A stretch of DNA of 64,000 bases, taken from Methylacidimicrobium fagopyrum. GTDB lineage: Bacteria; Verrucomicrobiota; Verrucomicrobiia; Limisphaerales; UBA11358. The position numbers and the translations under genes are program-made. The stretch covers positions 1-64,000 of the forward strand of contig JAMFSJ010000022.1 in the NCBI GenBank assembly GCA_026225255.1. The letters are read 5' to 3'. Below, piece after piece: positions 41,296 through 50,293 of the stretch; position 1 is the first letter of the stretch, and each line of letters begins with the position of its first letter. The notes under the pieces were generated by a model that saw nothing but the letters and a program-made list of their open reading frames with translations, had not been told where the DNA came from and made no database searches.

Positions 41296-41331
41296 AGGGC
41301 GGTGGCGAATTTTTTAAATCGCCATCACCCT
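41296..41331 (-). terminator. Terminator of the GH25 gene
   Basis: Imperfect 13-bp arms AGGGCGGTGGCGA (41296-41308) and TCGCCATCACCCT (41319-41331) with an A/T loop. It is 10 bp after the stop of the leftward GH25 gene, and TTTT follows a few bases later on the minus strand. Confidence 0.65.
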
Positions 41332-41341
41332 TCGTTATTTT

Positions 41342-43684
41342 CTACGGTCCGACGCGGGCGCGGTAGAATTGTTGCGGCGCGTTCGTGGTTGAACCGGCAG
41401 TGAAATTGAACATGCCGTTCGCACTGGTCAGGTTGGTCAGCGCATTCCAAGTCGTCAGGTCCGTTGAAGTTTCGATGGTGTAAGTCCAGACGGCGTCGCC
41501 GGTGAAACTGATTTGCACCGAGCCGTCGGATTGCACGGTGATGGATTGGAATTGCGCTGCCGTCGGAGCTTGCAGTTGTAGCGCTGCCGGCGCGCTGGTG
41601 GCGGTGCCGACGATGTTCGTCGCGGTGACAGAATAATTCCCCACATTCGCCGTCGAAACATTGGTGATGGTAAAACTTGTGTTTGTCGCGCCAGAAATCG
41701 GGGCGCCGTTGAATTGCCATTGATAATTCGGCACGGGCAAGCCGCTCGCCGCGGCGGTGAAAAGAACGTTCGTTCCGAGCACGACGGTTTGCGGCTGCGG
41801 ATTGGTGGTGATGATCGGTGCGGTCGCAGGAACTTCCACGCGCACGTTATCGACGAGACCGAAACTCAAATTTGTATTGTCCGTCAGCGATGAAAAAGGA
41901 TCCCAAAAACCGACGCAGACGTTGCTGGCGGTGAAGGTCACGTTTGTGATCGTGGCAAGCAAAATGCCGTCCGCCGACCAATTTACGACGTTGCCGCGTT
42001 TGGAAACAATCACGTCATGCCACGCGAGGCCGAACGCGCCGATGTTTAAATTTCCGGTCTGCTGCGGGTAAGTGGACTGCTGCAGCGCGGGCGCGGCGGG
42101 GCTGTTGGAAAAAGCGGTGGTGTAATACCCATTGCCGTGGTCGATGGCGCCGGCGGCGTAAATGCCGCTCGCGATATTTTGAAAAGCGGTGCCTTTGTAA
42201 CCCGCATAATCGCCGGTGGTGGTCGTGGCTGAATTAATGCCGCCGTCACCATCCGCTGAGAAATAAAACCCATCCGCCGTCGCGCCCGCGCCGTTCCATT
42301 CGGTGCGATTGCCCGCGGTGCCGACGCCCGCCGTGAGAAATTCCGTAGAGCTCGCGCCGCCGCCCGGCAGCGGACCATTGACGTTGATCCACGCATCAAA
42401 ATGCAAACGATAATCGCCGCTGAAACTTTGATTCGTCGGCGAGATGGACAATGCGGCGACGCTGGTGGACGTGAGATTGGCTTTCATTTGCACGCCGCGG
42501 GTCGTGCTACCCGTGGAGTGCGGCGCCGAAGGAATTCCCAGCGCGGAATAATCGTAGTTGAAGGCGATGGCGGTGTCGGCGGAACTTTTATTCACGATCC
42601 AATTCGGCGCGGTGTTCGCATCGAAATTATCCGCGAAGACCGTGGTTTGCAGCGGATAAACGAGCAGAAAAGTCGGACTGCTCGTGATGCTGCCGGAAGT
42701 ATTGGTGACAACGAGCGTGTAATTTCCTGAGTTCGTCGGCTGCGCGTTGGTGAGGGTCAAAATTGTGTTCGTTGCGTAGAGCAGATTGGTGCCGTTGAGC
42801 GACCATTGGTAATGCACCTTGGGACTGCCACCAGCCGCCGCCGAAAATGTCACGCTGCCGCCCGCATCAGTCACCCGATCATTGATTGGTTGCGCGAAAA
42901 AATTCGGCGGACCGTAACCGCCAATGACGATGGGCCCGAGCGCGTTGGTGCTACTGTAATAAACATCCACGTCGCAATTGCGCGGCGTGCCGTTGAGCAT
43001 CGTGTTCGTGTCGTCGAATTGCCAGACATACCAGTTGGACCACGGCGTGGTGGTGCTCGGCGCGCCGGTTTGCGGGTTCGGACTGCTCGGGTAGGACGCC
43101 ATCCACAGCGGCCAGTTGGTAACGGTGCTGTCCAGCCAGGCAGTCGAATACGACGTGTAAGTGTAAATGACCGGCGTGACCGTGACGCCATTCGTAGCCG
43201 CATAACGGACGATGTCATAACACCATTCATTGACCCATTGCGACAGTGTGGCCGTGGTGTAAGGCGAAACTTTATTGGTCAAGGCCGATTCGATGTCCAG
43301 CATCGGCATCAGATAGACACTGCCGTTCGTAATGTATTTGCTGCTGACGCTCCAAAAATGCGCCGCTTCCTGATCCGCGCCCGTCAAACCGAGGTGCGTT
43401 TCCGGATGCGCGAAATGATACGCGCCGATCAACACGCCAGCGGCGCGGGCGTTGGTTTGATTTTTGACAAAAGTGGAGTCAGTGAACGTCAAACCTTCCG
43501 TCGCTTTCGCCCACGCGAAACTCACGCCAGACGTGCGGATGTTCGTCCAATTCAAATTTCCCTGTCCCGAATAAACGTCAATGCCCAGCGCGCGTTGGGC
43601 TTGCACCGGCAATGCGTTTGCGAGGAGCGCCCAAATCACGGCCAACAAAAAACAACGTGAAACAGAAAAGGGCGCGACACTCAT
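41342..43684 (-). CDS. GH25 lysozyme with immunoglobulin-like domains, secreted
   Basis: 780 residues. Signal peptide at 1-29 (LLAVIWALLANALPVQAQ). Residues 32-250 are a glycoside hydrolase 25 domain: ALGIDVYSGQG, WAKATEGLTFTD, GAYHFAHPE, PMLDIESA (catalytic DxE) and WQFDDTNTM, an N-acetylmuramidase that cleaves peptidoglycan. An Ig-like domain (about 255-345, GSVTFSAAAGGSPKVHYQWSLNG) follows, then a lectin-like beta domain (about 350-610) and a second Ig-like domain (about 615-705, YQWQFNGAPISGATN), ending in a short beta region. The accessory domains suggest binding to polysaccharide or envelope. It may act on other bacteria or on its own wall. Confidence 0.88.
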   Translation of the reverse strand: MSVAPFSVSRCFLLAVIWALLANALPVQAQRALGIDVYSGQGNLNWTNIRTSGVSFAWAKATEGLTFTDSTFVKNQTNARAAGVLIGAYHFAHPETHLGLTGADQEAAHFWSVSSKYITNGSVYLMPMLDIESALTNKVSPYTTATLSQWVNEWCYDIVRYAATNGVTVTPVIYTYTSYSTAWLDSTVTNWPLWMASYPSSPNPQTGAPSTTTPWSNWYVWQFDDTNTMLNGTPRNCDVDVYYSSTNALGPIVIGGYGPPNFFAQPINDRVTDAGGSVTFSAAAGGSPKVHYQWSLNGTNLLYATNTILTLTNAQPTNSGNYTLVVTNTSGSITSSPTFLLVYPLQTTVFADNFDANTAPNWIVNKSSADTAIAFNYDYSALGIPSAPHSTGSTTRGVQMKANLTSTSVAALSISPTNQSFSGDYRLHFDAWINVNGPLPGGGASSTEFLTAGVGTAGNRTEWNGAGATADGFYFSADGDGGINSATTTTGDYAGYKGTAFQNIASGIYAAGAIDHGNGYYTTAFSNSPAAPALQQSTYPQQTGNLNIGAFGLAWHDVIVSKRGNVVNWSADGILLATITNVTFTASNVCVGFWDPFSSLTDNTNLSFGLVDNVRVEVPATAPIITTNPQPQTVVLGTNVLFTAAASGLPVPNYQWQFNGAPISGATNTSFTITNVSTANVGNYSVTATNIVGTATSAPAALQLQAPTAAQFQSITVQSDGSVQISFTGDAVWTYTIETSTDLTTWNALTNLTSANGMFNFTAGSTTNAPQQFYRARVGP

Positions 43685-43703
43685 ATTAAATCACGGCAAA
43701 AAA

Positions 43704-44798
43704 TCAAATCGCTGCGAAGGGCAAACCGTGGGCCTCGGCCACGGCTTTGTAAGTGACCTGGCCGCCTTTGACATTGATGCCGCCGATGAGCGCGGGATTT
43801 TTTAAGCACGCTTCTTCGACGCCAAAATCCGCGAGCGTTTCCAGATAACGATACGTCACATTCGTCAATGCCTGCGTGGCTGTGCGCGCATACGCGCCCG
43901 GCATGTTCGCGACGCAATAATGCGTCACGCCTTCCTCGACATAGACGGGATCGTGATGTGTCGTGGCGCGGGATGTTTCCGCGCAGCCACCTTGATCGAT
44001 CGCGATATCCACCAACACGCTGCCCGGACGCATCCGCCGCAACATGGCTCGGGAAATTAATTTCGGGGCTTTCGCGCCGGGAACTAAAACTGCGCCGATC
44101 AACAAATCCACGCTCGGCAAAATTTCTGCCAAATGCGATTCGCTGGAAAACAACGTATGCGCCGTGTGCAAGGTGATGTCGAGAAAACGCATCCGTTCCA
44201 GATCCACTTCCAGAATCGTCACATCGGCGCCGAGGCCTTGCGCCATGCGCGCCGCGTTCACGCCGCTCGCGCCGCCGCCGAGCACTACCACTTTGCCGGG
44301 CAATACGCCCGGCACACCGCCGAGCAAGGTGCCGCTGCCGCCAAAATGTTTCGCGAGAAAATAGCCGCCGACCAATACGCTCATGCGGCCCGCGATTTCA
44401 CTCATCGGTTCGAGCAACGGCAGGCGGCGATTCACCTCGATCGTTTCATAAGCGATGCACGTCGCGCCGGATTTCATCAACGCTTCCGTCAGCGATTTGC
44501 TCGCCGCGAGATGCAGATAGGTGAAAAGAATTTGACCCGGACGCAGCAACGGAAATTCGCTTTCCAACGGCTCTTTGACTTTGATGATCAAATCCGCCTG
44601 CTCAAAAACGGCCGCGTGCGAATCCACCATCCTCGCGCCGGCGGCGATATATTCCGCATCGGGATAGCCCGCGCCAAAACCCGCGCCGCTTTCGACGACG
44701 ACAATATGGCCGCGTTTAATCAGTTGATAAACTCCGCTGGGTAGCAAAGCGACACGATACTCCTGCTGTTTAATTTCCCTAGGAACGCCAACAATCAT
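43704..44798 (-). CDS. ald: Alanine dehydrogenase
   Basis: 364 residues, normal for Ald. It starts [23 protein letters not shown]. The catalytic Lys is in LIIKVKEPL and the His in [10 protein letters not shown], with the NAD-binding Rossmann turn [16 protein letters not shown] and the closing [16 protein letters not shown]. The enzyme interconverts L-alanine and pyruvate plus ammonia with NAD. No regulator is next to it. The upstream 209 bp, shared with the divergent sigma-factor gene, should contain both promoters. Confidence 0.95.
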   Translation of the reverse strand: MIVGVPREIKQQEYRVALLPSGVYQLIKRGHIVVVESGAGFGAGYPDAEYIAAGARMVDSHAAVFEQADLIIKVKEPLESEFPLLRPGQILFTYLHLAASKSLTEALMKSGATCIAYETIEVNRRLPLLEPMSEIAGRMSVLVGGYFLAKHFGGSGTLLGGVPGVLPGKVVVLGGGASGVNAARMAQGLGADVTILEVDLERMRFLDITLHTAHTLFSSESHLAEILPSVDLLIGAVLVPGAKAPKLISRAMLRRMRPGSVLVDIAIDQGGCAETSRATTHHDPVYVEEGVTHYCVANMPGAYARTATQALTNVTYRYLETLADFGVEEACLKNPALIGGINVKGGQVTYKAVAEAHGLPFAAI

Positions 44799-45007
44799 AA
44801 AAATAATACGTCTGTAAAATTTGAAACTGTGTTAAACCTAATCCTTATGCGCTGAACCTAACAAAAGAGTGCGCGTTGTCAATCTTCGCCGCGAAAAACT
44901 GTTTCAACTACGAAGGGCCAGGGAGCCAAGCAATGGCATCATGCTACCTTCATCCATTTCTTCAACTTCCCTGTCCGATTTTGGTGGCGGCGGTTACTCT
45001 TCTTTGA

Positions 45008-46642
45008 GTGGACGCTTTGACCGACCAACAATTATTGCGCGATTACGCGGCGAACCGCACGGACGCGGCCTTTGCCGAATTGGTGCGGCGGCACGTTGAC
45101 CTCGTTTATTCGGTCGCGTTGCGACTGGTGCGCGATGCGCATCTGGCCGAAGACGTGGCGCAAAGTGTGTTTGTCGCGCTGGCGCAAAAAGCGGCGACGC
45201 TCACGGAACGTCCAGTGCTGGCGGGTTGGTTGCATCGCACCACGCAAAATCTCGCCGCCAATGTCGTCCGCGCCGAAGTGCGTCGCCGCGCGCGCGAACA
45301 GGAAGCCGTCGCCATGAATGAATTGCTGGAACCGGATGTGATCTGGGAAAATATCGCACCGCAATTGGACGCCGCGCTGGGCGAACTGGGCGAGGCCGAC
45401 CGTGACGCGTTACTGCTACGTTATTTTCAACGTCAATCTGCGCGTGACATGGCGCAAACGCTGGGCGTGAGCGAAGGCGCGGCGCAGAAACGCGTGAACC
45501 GCGCGGTGGATCGCCTGCGCGAAAATATCGCCCAACGTGGTCTCACCGTCGGCGCGGGCGGCTTGGGCGTGGTCCTCACCGTGAACGCCGTTCACGCCGC
45601 GCCGATCGGATTGGCCCTCACGATTTCAACGACCGCCATGCTGGCGGGCGCAGCGGTGCAAACTTCAACTTTAATTGCCGCTACGAAAACAATTGTTATG
45701 ACAACTTTTCAAAAAATTCTTATTACGGCCACCGTCGTCGCTCTTGCCGGAGCGGGCATTTACGCATCGCATCGCGCATTGCAACTGCGTGACAAAAATC
45801 AAATTCTCCAACAACAATTGACGCCATTGGCTGGGCAAATTCAACAATTGGAACGCGAACGCGATGCGGCGACCAATCAATTGGCCGGTTTGCAGGATGA
45901 AATTTCCAAGTTCAAAAATAACCATCGCGAATTGCTAAAACTGCGGGGTGAATCCGTCAGACTGCATCAGGATTCTCAAGAACTCGCACAAATTAAAGCC
46001 AGTCAATCGTCGGCAAAAAAAGATTCGGTAAACATTCCAGGCAGTTTTGCAAATCTTGCCCTGTCAGAAGTGAAAACAGACCTGACGAACGCTACCTCAA
46101 GCAGCCTGGCCGGACTGAAAACAAAACTTGGACTCACGCCGGATCAAGCCCGGCAAATACACGATATTTTACTGGGCGACATCGAAAGCCGGGCGCAAGT
46201 TCAGTTGAGTATTTTAACCGAAGGGCTTTCCACCACCGATGCCCACATTCAGGATAAGAAAATACAAGCCGATGAAGAATCGCAGATCACAGCGTTGCTG
46301 AATTCCGACCAACAAACCGCCTATCAAGAAATGAAAAACGAACAGGAAGCGGCTGCGTCGATGAATTATGCCAAGTCTGAGACCGTCAGCATGAACAGGT
46401 ATTTGCAATTGTCGCCAGAGGAATCACAAGCCGTCACTTCAATTTTGGCAAGCTTGCCAGCCGGACAAGGCGGAATAGGAAATGTTCAGGATACTGATGC
46501 TAAAGCGCAATTGGAGATCAGATTACTAGCCCTGGCTCAAACGCTCACGCCGGAACAACTTCAAACGTATCGTCAGAAAAAATTGCAGCAAATTGATCAG
46601 GCGGCGATGGGGATACAAATGATGAAAGCGGCCGCCAAGTAA
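45008..46642 (+). CDS. ECF-like sigma factor fused to a membrane anchor and coiled-coil C-terminal domain
   Basis: 544 residues from GTG 45008. Region 2 is at about 8-75 (FAELVRRHVDLVYSVALRLVRD, DVAQSVFVALAQKA) and region 4 at about 115-170 (LGELGEADRDALLLRYFQRQSARDMAQTLGVSEGAAQKRVNRA in outline). Two hydrophobic segments (about 185-225 and 235-252) follow, then a long coiled coil rich in Gln/Glu (about 255-320) and a helical domain (360-540) with TPDQARQIHDIL and TPEQLQTY repeats. This build suggests a membrane-held sigma factor controlled by its own extracytoplasmic part instead of a separate anti-sigma factor. The target genes are unknown. Confidence 0.85.
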   Translation: MDALTDQQLLRDYAANRTDAAFAELVRRHVDLVYSVALRLVRDAHLAEDVAQSVFVALAQKAATLTERPVLAGWLHRTTQNLAANVVRAEVRRRAREQEAVAMNELLEPDVIWENIAPQLDAALGELGEADRDALLLRYFQRQSARDMAQTLGVSEGAAQKRVNRAVDRLRENIAQRGLTVGAGGLGVVLTVNAVHAAPIGLALTISTTAMLAGAAVQTSTLIAATKTIVMTTFQKILITATVVALAGAGIYASHRALQLRDKNQILQQQLTPLAGQIQQLERERDAATNQLAGLQDEISKFKNNHRELLKLRGESVRLHQDSQELAQIKASQSSAKKDSVNIPGSFANLALSEVKTDLTNATSSSLAGLKTKLGLTPDQARQIHDILLGDIESRAQVQLSILTEGLSTTDAHIQDKKIQADEESQITALLNSDQQTAYQEMKNEQEAAASMNYAKSETVSMNRYLQLSPEESQAVTSILASLPAGQGGIGNVQDTDAKAQLEIRLLALAQTLTPEQLQTYRQKKLQQIDQAAMGIQMMKAAAK

Positions 46643-46737
46643 ACGAGATGTTTTACTAGCGACGCGTCCAGTGGGAAAAATCTCACGCCACCACCGCGGC
46701 TGTTTTTTGTGAGCTTCAAAAAAACGATCACTAATTC

Positions 46738-46867
46738 CGGGCGGCGGGACGAGCCTCCTCCGCGTCAGGCGGAACGCCTGCGCTGCTGTGCTGGCACTTG
46801 AAACACCTATATTTGACGGCATTTTATCAAATGTGGCACGGCTGTCCCCTCCCTGGAATAGGGGACA
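46738..46867. repeat. Intergenic repeat-like segment with a 7-bp hairpin
   Basis: The 296-bp gap after the sigma gene holds a GC-rich stretch (about 46738-46790, with GCGTCAGGCGGAACGCCTGCGC that folds on itself) and the hairpin TGTCCCC (46843-46849) / GGGGACA (46861-46867), followed by AGTTTT. It probably includes a terminator for the sigma gene; no coding sequence is seen. Confidence 0.45.
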
Positions 46868-46938
46868 AGTTTTCGTAACTTTTTAGTTGGCTTCCGGCTC
46901 TGTTGATTAGATATTCACACGTCACCCCAATTCATTGC

Positions 46939-48354
46939 ATGAAAAAAAATTCGCCTACCAATAATAATATCAGCCGCCGTAATTTCATTGCCAAAGCCAG
47001 CGCGGCGATGGTGTTGCCGCTCATCTTGCCGGGTTGCGCTACCAGCAGCAGTAGCAACTATCGTCCGCGTCCTTCCGGTCGCATCAACCTGGGCGTGATC
47101 GGCATGGGCTGGCAAGGACCGGGCAATACGCAGGGTTTCTTGGCATTGCCGGAATGTCAGGTCGTTGCGGCGTGCGACATCGACGCGAACCATCTGCAAG
47201 GCGCGCTCGACTTGGTGAACGATCATTACGGCAACAAGGACTGCAAAGGTTTTCACAATTACAAGGAACTCTTGGCGCGCGAAGATATTGACGCGGTGAT
47301 GATCGCGGTGCCGGATCATTGGCATGAATTGGTCGCCACCGAAGCTGCCCGCCGCAAAAAAGATATTTATTGCGAAAAACCACTCGCCCACACGATCGCT
47401 GAACAGCAGGCGATGGTTCGCGCTGTTGAAAAAAACAACGTCATATGGCAGATGGGTTCGTGGCAACGTTCCGTCCCGACCTTTCATAAGGCGGCGGAAA
47501 TCGTCCGCAACGGCCTCATCGGCACGGTCACGCACGTGGAAGTTGGTTTGCCCGCCGGTCACGCAGATTTCTCCGGCGAAGGCAAAAAGGCGCAGGAAAA
47601 ACTTTCTTCGATTTCGGCTGCCACCACCGATTTATCCAAAATCACGCCCGGCACACCCGAGTGGGATGCGCTCATCACGCCGCCGCCATCGGAACTGGAT
47701 TACAACACGTGGATCGGACCGTCCCGGATGGAACAATATTTCGCCGCGCGTTCGCACAAGAACTGGCGCTGGAATTACAACACGGGTGGCGGTCAATTGA
47801 TGGATTGGATCGGCCATCATTGCGATATCGCGCATTGGGGCTTGGGCTTCGACCTCAATGGCCCGTCGGAAATCGACGGCCATGGTGAATTTCCCGCGAC
47901 CAACGCCCTTTGGAATACCTCGCCGAAATACCGCATTGAACTGAAATATCCGCAGGACATCACGATGACCATCGCCGGCGGCTATGACGATATCAAGAGC
48001 GGTGTGAAATGGATCGGCACCGAAGGTTGGGTCTGGGTGGATCGCGGCGGTTTTGACGCTTCCAATGCGGATTGGAAGAAAGGTAAATCGTTACCCGAAG
48101 AATTGCGTAAAGTGAAACTCATTGTGTCGAACAATCACCAGCAAAACTTTCTGGAGAGCATCAAATCACGCCAGCCCACGATCACGCCGGTGCAAGTTGG
48201 CCATCACTCGGCGATTCCCGGACATCTCGGATACATCTCGATGGTCACTGGCCGGAAAATCAACTGGGATGCGAAGCACGAAAAAATCATCGGCGATGCG
48301 GAAGCGAGCAAACTGCTTACCCGCGAATATCGTTCCCCATGGAAGATCGGCTGA
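46939..48354 (+). CDS. Gfo/Idh/MocA-family oxidoreductase, Tat-exported
   Basis: 471 residues from ATG 46939; an earlier in-frame start lacks support. The N-terminus NISRRNFIAKASAAMVLPLILPGC carries a twin-arginine motif and a lipobox-like LPGC. The Rossmann NAD(P) domain starts INLGVIGMGWQGPG, with CDIDANH, then VPDHWH and YCEKPLAHT (catalytic Lys). The C-terminal alpha/beta substrate domain (WNYNTGGGQLMDWIGHHCDIAHWGLG) resembles secreted members from Bacteroidota, Planctomycetota and Verrucomicrobiota that act on sugars. The substrate is not known. It has a strong terminator just behind it and no operon partner. Confidence 0.88.
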   Translation: MKKNSPTNNNISRRNFIAKASAAMVLPLILPGCATSSSSNYRPRPSGRINLGVIGMGWQGPGNTQGFLALPECQVVAACDIDANHLQGALDLVNDHYGNKDCKGFHNYKELLAREDIDAVMIAVPDHWHELVATEAARRKKDIYCEKPLAHTIAEQQAMVRAVEKNNVIWQMGSWQRSVPTFHKAAEIVRNGLIGTVTHVEVGLPAGHADFSGEGKKAQEKLSSISAATTDLSKITPGTPEWDALITPPPSELDYNTWIGPSRMEQYFAARSHKNWRWNYNTGGGQLMDWIGHHCDIAHWGLGFDLNGPSEIDGHGEFPATNALWNTSPKYRIELKYPQDITMTIAGGYDDIKSGVKWIGTEGWVWVDRGGFDASNADWKKGKSLPEELRKVKLIVSNNHQQNFLESIKSRQPTITPVQVGHHSAIPGHLGYISMVTGRKINWDAKHEKIIGDAEASKLLTREYRSPWKIG

Positions 48355-48370
48355 TCCTTTTCGCCAAACC

Positions 48371-48407
48371 AAAACCGGCGGGCAAGTTTTTGCCCGCCGG
48401 TTTTTTT
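48371..48407 (+). terminator. Intrinsic terminator of the oxidoreductase gene
   Basis: ACCGGCGGGCA (48374-48384), loop AGTTTT, TGCCCGCCGGT (48391-48401), then a run of T to 48407. Perfect 11-bp stem, 20 bp after the stop codon. Confidence 0.95.
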
Positions 48408-48699
48408 GTTTGAAAATAAAACCGCGGATCCCCCCGGATAGATCCGAAAGGATGAATGAAGCAGGAGGCCGGATGCCACGCTTTGATTCGCGCGGCCCGG
48501 TTATTTCAGCAGGCTTCATTTGGCCGGCTGGCTTGGCTTTGATGCGTGTCCATCCGTGGTTAAACCCCTTTTTGCTTTCCGGCACGGCGAATTTCTGCTT
48601 CCATAGGCAGCGCTCGGAACGCCGGTCTTCAGATCGGATGTTTTTTACTGCTGGGCCAAACCGGAATTCACGTTCCCAACCAATCTGTTTACAAAAATT
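48408..48699. other. Gap without a gene before the rRNA methyltransferase gene
   Basis: About 290 bp. It contains the third 'gtccatccgtggttaaa' repeat (48544-48564) and otherwise nothing recognisable. An antisense frame of about 270 codons crosses this gap but is built from the shadows of the two flanking genes. Confidence 0.5.
48544..48564. repeat. Dispersed repeat, 'gtccatNNgtggttaaa' type, copy 3
   Basis: Reads GCGTGTCCATCCGTGG followed by TTAAA. It shares 17 of 20 core positions with the copy at 1431-1450. Confidence 0.5.
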
Positions 48700-49905
48700 A
48701 TGAATACTACATTGCCAACTGTCTTGCTGAAACCAGGTGAAGCCGACCGCATTGTCGCCGGTCATCCGTGGATTTATCATAGCGAAATTCTCCGCCTCAC
48801 TGCGCCGGTCAACGACGGCGAGCTCGTCCAAGTCAAAGACCATCGCCAGCGTTTGCTGGGCGTCGGCTTTTTCAATTCCCGCTCGAAGATCAACGTCCGC
48901 ATCATTGCGACCGATCGCGTGGAGACCGACGAAAAGTTTTTTGAAGAACGCATTCGCAGTGCGCTCACGATTCGTCAACGTCATTTGCCCGGTGCGACTT
49001 CGTTCCGCGTGGTGAATGCCGAGAGCGATTTTTTAAGCGGCCTCATCGTGGATAAATATGAGGACGTGCTCGTCGTGCAAATTTCCGCGCTCGGCATGGA
49101 TCAGCGCAAAACGCAGATCGTTGCGGCGCTGCAAAAAATCTTTACGCCGCGCGCCATCTTGGAACGTAGCGATGTTTCCTCGCGCAAATTTGAAGGCTTG
49201 CAGGAATCGAACGGTGTTTTGGTCGGCGAACTCGAAGGCAAAGTTTCCGTCAATCTGAACGGATTGAAATTTGAAACGGATATTATCGGCGGTCACAAAA
49301 CCGGTATGTATCTCGATCAGCAGGCGAATTACGAAGCGGTTTCCAAATTCGCCAAAGGCGGACAGGTTTTGGATTGTTTCAGTTTTCTCGGCGGTTTCGG
49401 TTTGCACGCGGCGCGGGCCGGCGCGGCGCATGTTCATTTGCTCGATCAAAGCGCGGAAGCCATCGAAGCTTCCAAACGCAATGCTGCTGCCAATGGACTC
49501 GCGGAAAAATGTTCCTTCGATACGATCAACGTTTTCGATTGGCTCAAGGAAAATACCGCCGTCAAGCCGCACGAACGCGTCATCCCGCGTTTTGATCTGA
49601 TCATTCTCGATCCTCCGTCGTTCACGCGCAATCGCGCGTCCGTGCCGGATGCGTTGCGCGGCTACAAAGAAATTCATTTGCGCGCGCTGAAATTATTGAA
49701 GCCCGGCGGCACGCTGGCGACATTCTGCTGTTCGCATCACGTCAACACCGAATTGTTTCAAGACTCGCTGCTATCGGCGGCCTTCGACACGCGCCACATT
49801 CTGCGTCGCGTCGCGACTTACGCGCAATCGCCCGATCATCCGATCATCCCGATGATTCCCGAGACGGAATATCTGAAGGGTTTTGTGTTTGAAAAAGTGC
49901 GGTGA
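48700..49905 (+). CDS. Class I SAM-dependent rRNA methyltransferase (RlmI-like)
   Basis: 401 residues. An N-terminal PUA domain (1-75: VLLKPGEADRIVAGHPWIYHSEI) precedes a linker and an SAM-binding Rossmann fold (about 180-401) with VLDCFSFLGGFGLHAARAGA, HLLDQSAEAIEASKRNA, DLIILDPPSF and the CCSHHV segment near the end. This is the RlmI/YccW layout; E. coli RlmI makes m5C1962 in 23S rRNA. The catalytic cysteine in FCCSHHV is present. Start ATG 48700. No operon partner is obvious, but a small lipoprotein gene starts 24 bp after the stop. Confidence 0.9.
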   Translation: MNTTLPTVLLKPGEADRIVAGHPWIYHSEILRLTAPVNDGELVQVKDHRQRLLGVGFFNSRSKINVRIIATDRVETDEKFFEERIRSALTIRQRHLPGATSFRVVNAESDFLSGLIVDKYEDVLVVQISALGMDQRKTQIVAALQKIFTPRAILERSDVSSRKFEGLQESNGVLVGELEGKVSVNLNGLKFETDIIGGHKTGMYLDQQANYEAVSKFAKGGQVLDCFSFLGGFGLHAARAGAAHVHLLDQSAEAIEASKRNAAANGLAEKCSFDTINVFDWLKENTAVKPHERVIPRFDLIILDPPSFTRNRASVPDALRGYKEIHLRALKLLKPGGTLATFCCSHHVNTELFQDSLLSAAFDTRHILRRVATYAQSPDHPIIPMIPETEYLKGFVFEKVR

Positions 49906-49929
49906 AATGGGTTGCGGGTTGGATTAAAT

Positions 49930-50289
49930 ATGAAAGCAATAACCAAGCAATCCGGTTGCATTGTTGTTGCTCTGATTTTGTGCGCGATAATTATTTGTGG
50001 CTACGGATGCCGCACAGCAAAGCAAGATCCGTTGGCCGGCTGGCACAATATTTACCATGACGCTGATCCGACTATTGTAAAAGACTATCAGGAATATATT
50101 CAAAAGCTCTCACCCGATGAGAAATCTCATGCCACTGTGGATTCTTATTTTGAAGATGGAACGGGACAGCACGCTGTTTTAATTACAATTGGCTTGAATC
50201 ATACAGATTGGGAGCACGTCTTGATTTACGACAAAAACAATAAGCGTATTAAAACAATAAAATATATTAGTGGTCACTCCATGAGCTAA
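49930..50289 (+). CDS. Small lipoprotein of unknown function
   Basis: 119 residues from ATG 49930. The signal peptide CIVVALILCAIIICGYGC ends in a lipobox-like GYGC, so the protein is probably lipid-anchored with its mature part outside the cytoplasm. The mature 90 residues (HDADPTIVKDYQEYIQKLSP, DSYFEDGTGQHAVLITIGLN) match nothing I recognise. The gene is AT-richer than its neighbours. It lies between the methyltransferase and the SGNH hydrolase genes, four bases before the latter. Confidence 0.6.
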   Translation: MKAITKQSGCIVVALILCAIIICGYGCRTAKQDPLAGWHNIYHDADPTIVKDYQEYIQKLSPDEKSHATVDSYFEDGTGQHAVLITIGLNHTDWEHVLIYDKNNKRIKTIKYISGHSMS

Positions 50290-50293
50290 AAAG

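Noticed and set aside
42806-43660. Frame of 284 codons on the plus strand in the GH25 region
   Set aside because: Arg-rich antisense shadow of the GH25 lysozyme gene, whose own domains are unmistakable.
48166-48984. 272-codon leftward frame between the oxidoreductase and the methyltransferase genes
   Set aside because: It crosses a strong terminator and is antisense to both flanking genes, and it contains only repeat-derived and shadow sequence.
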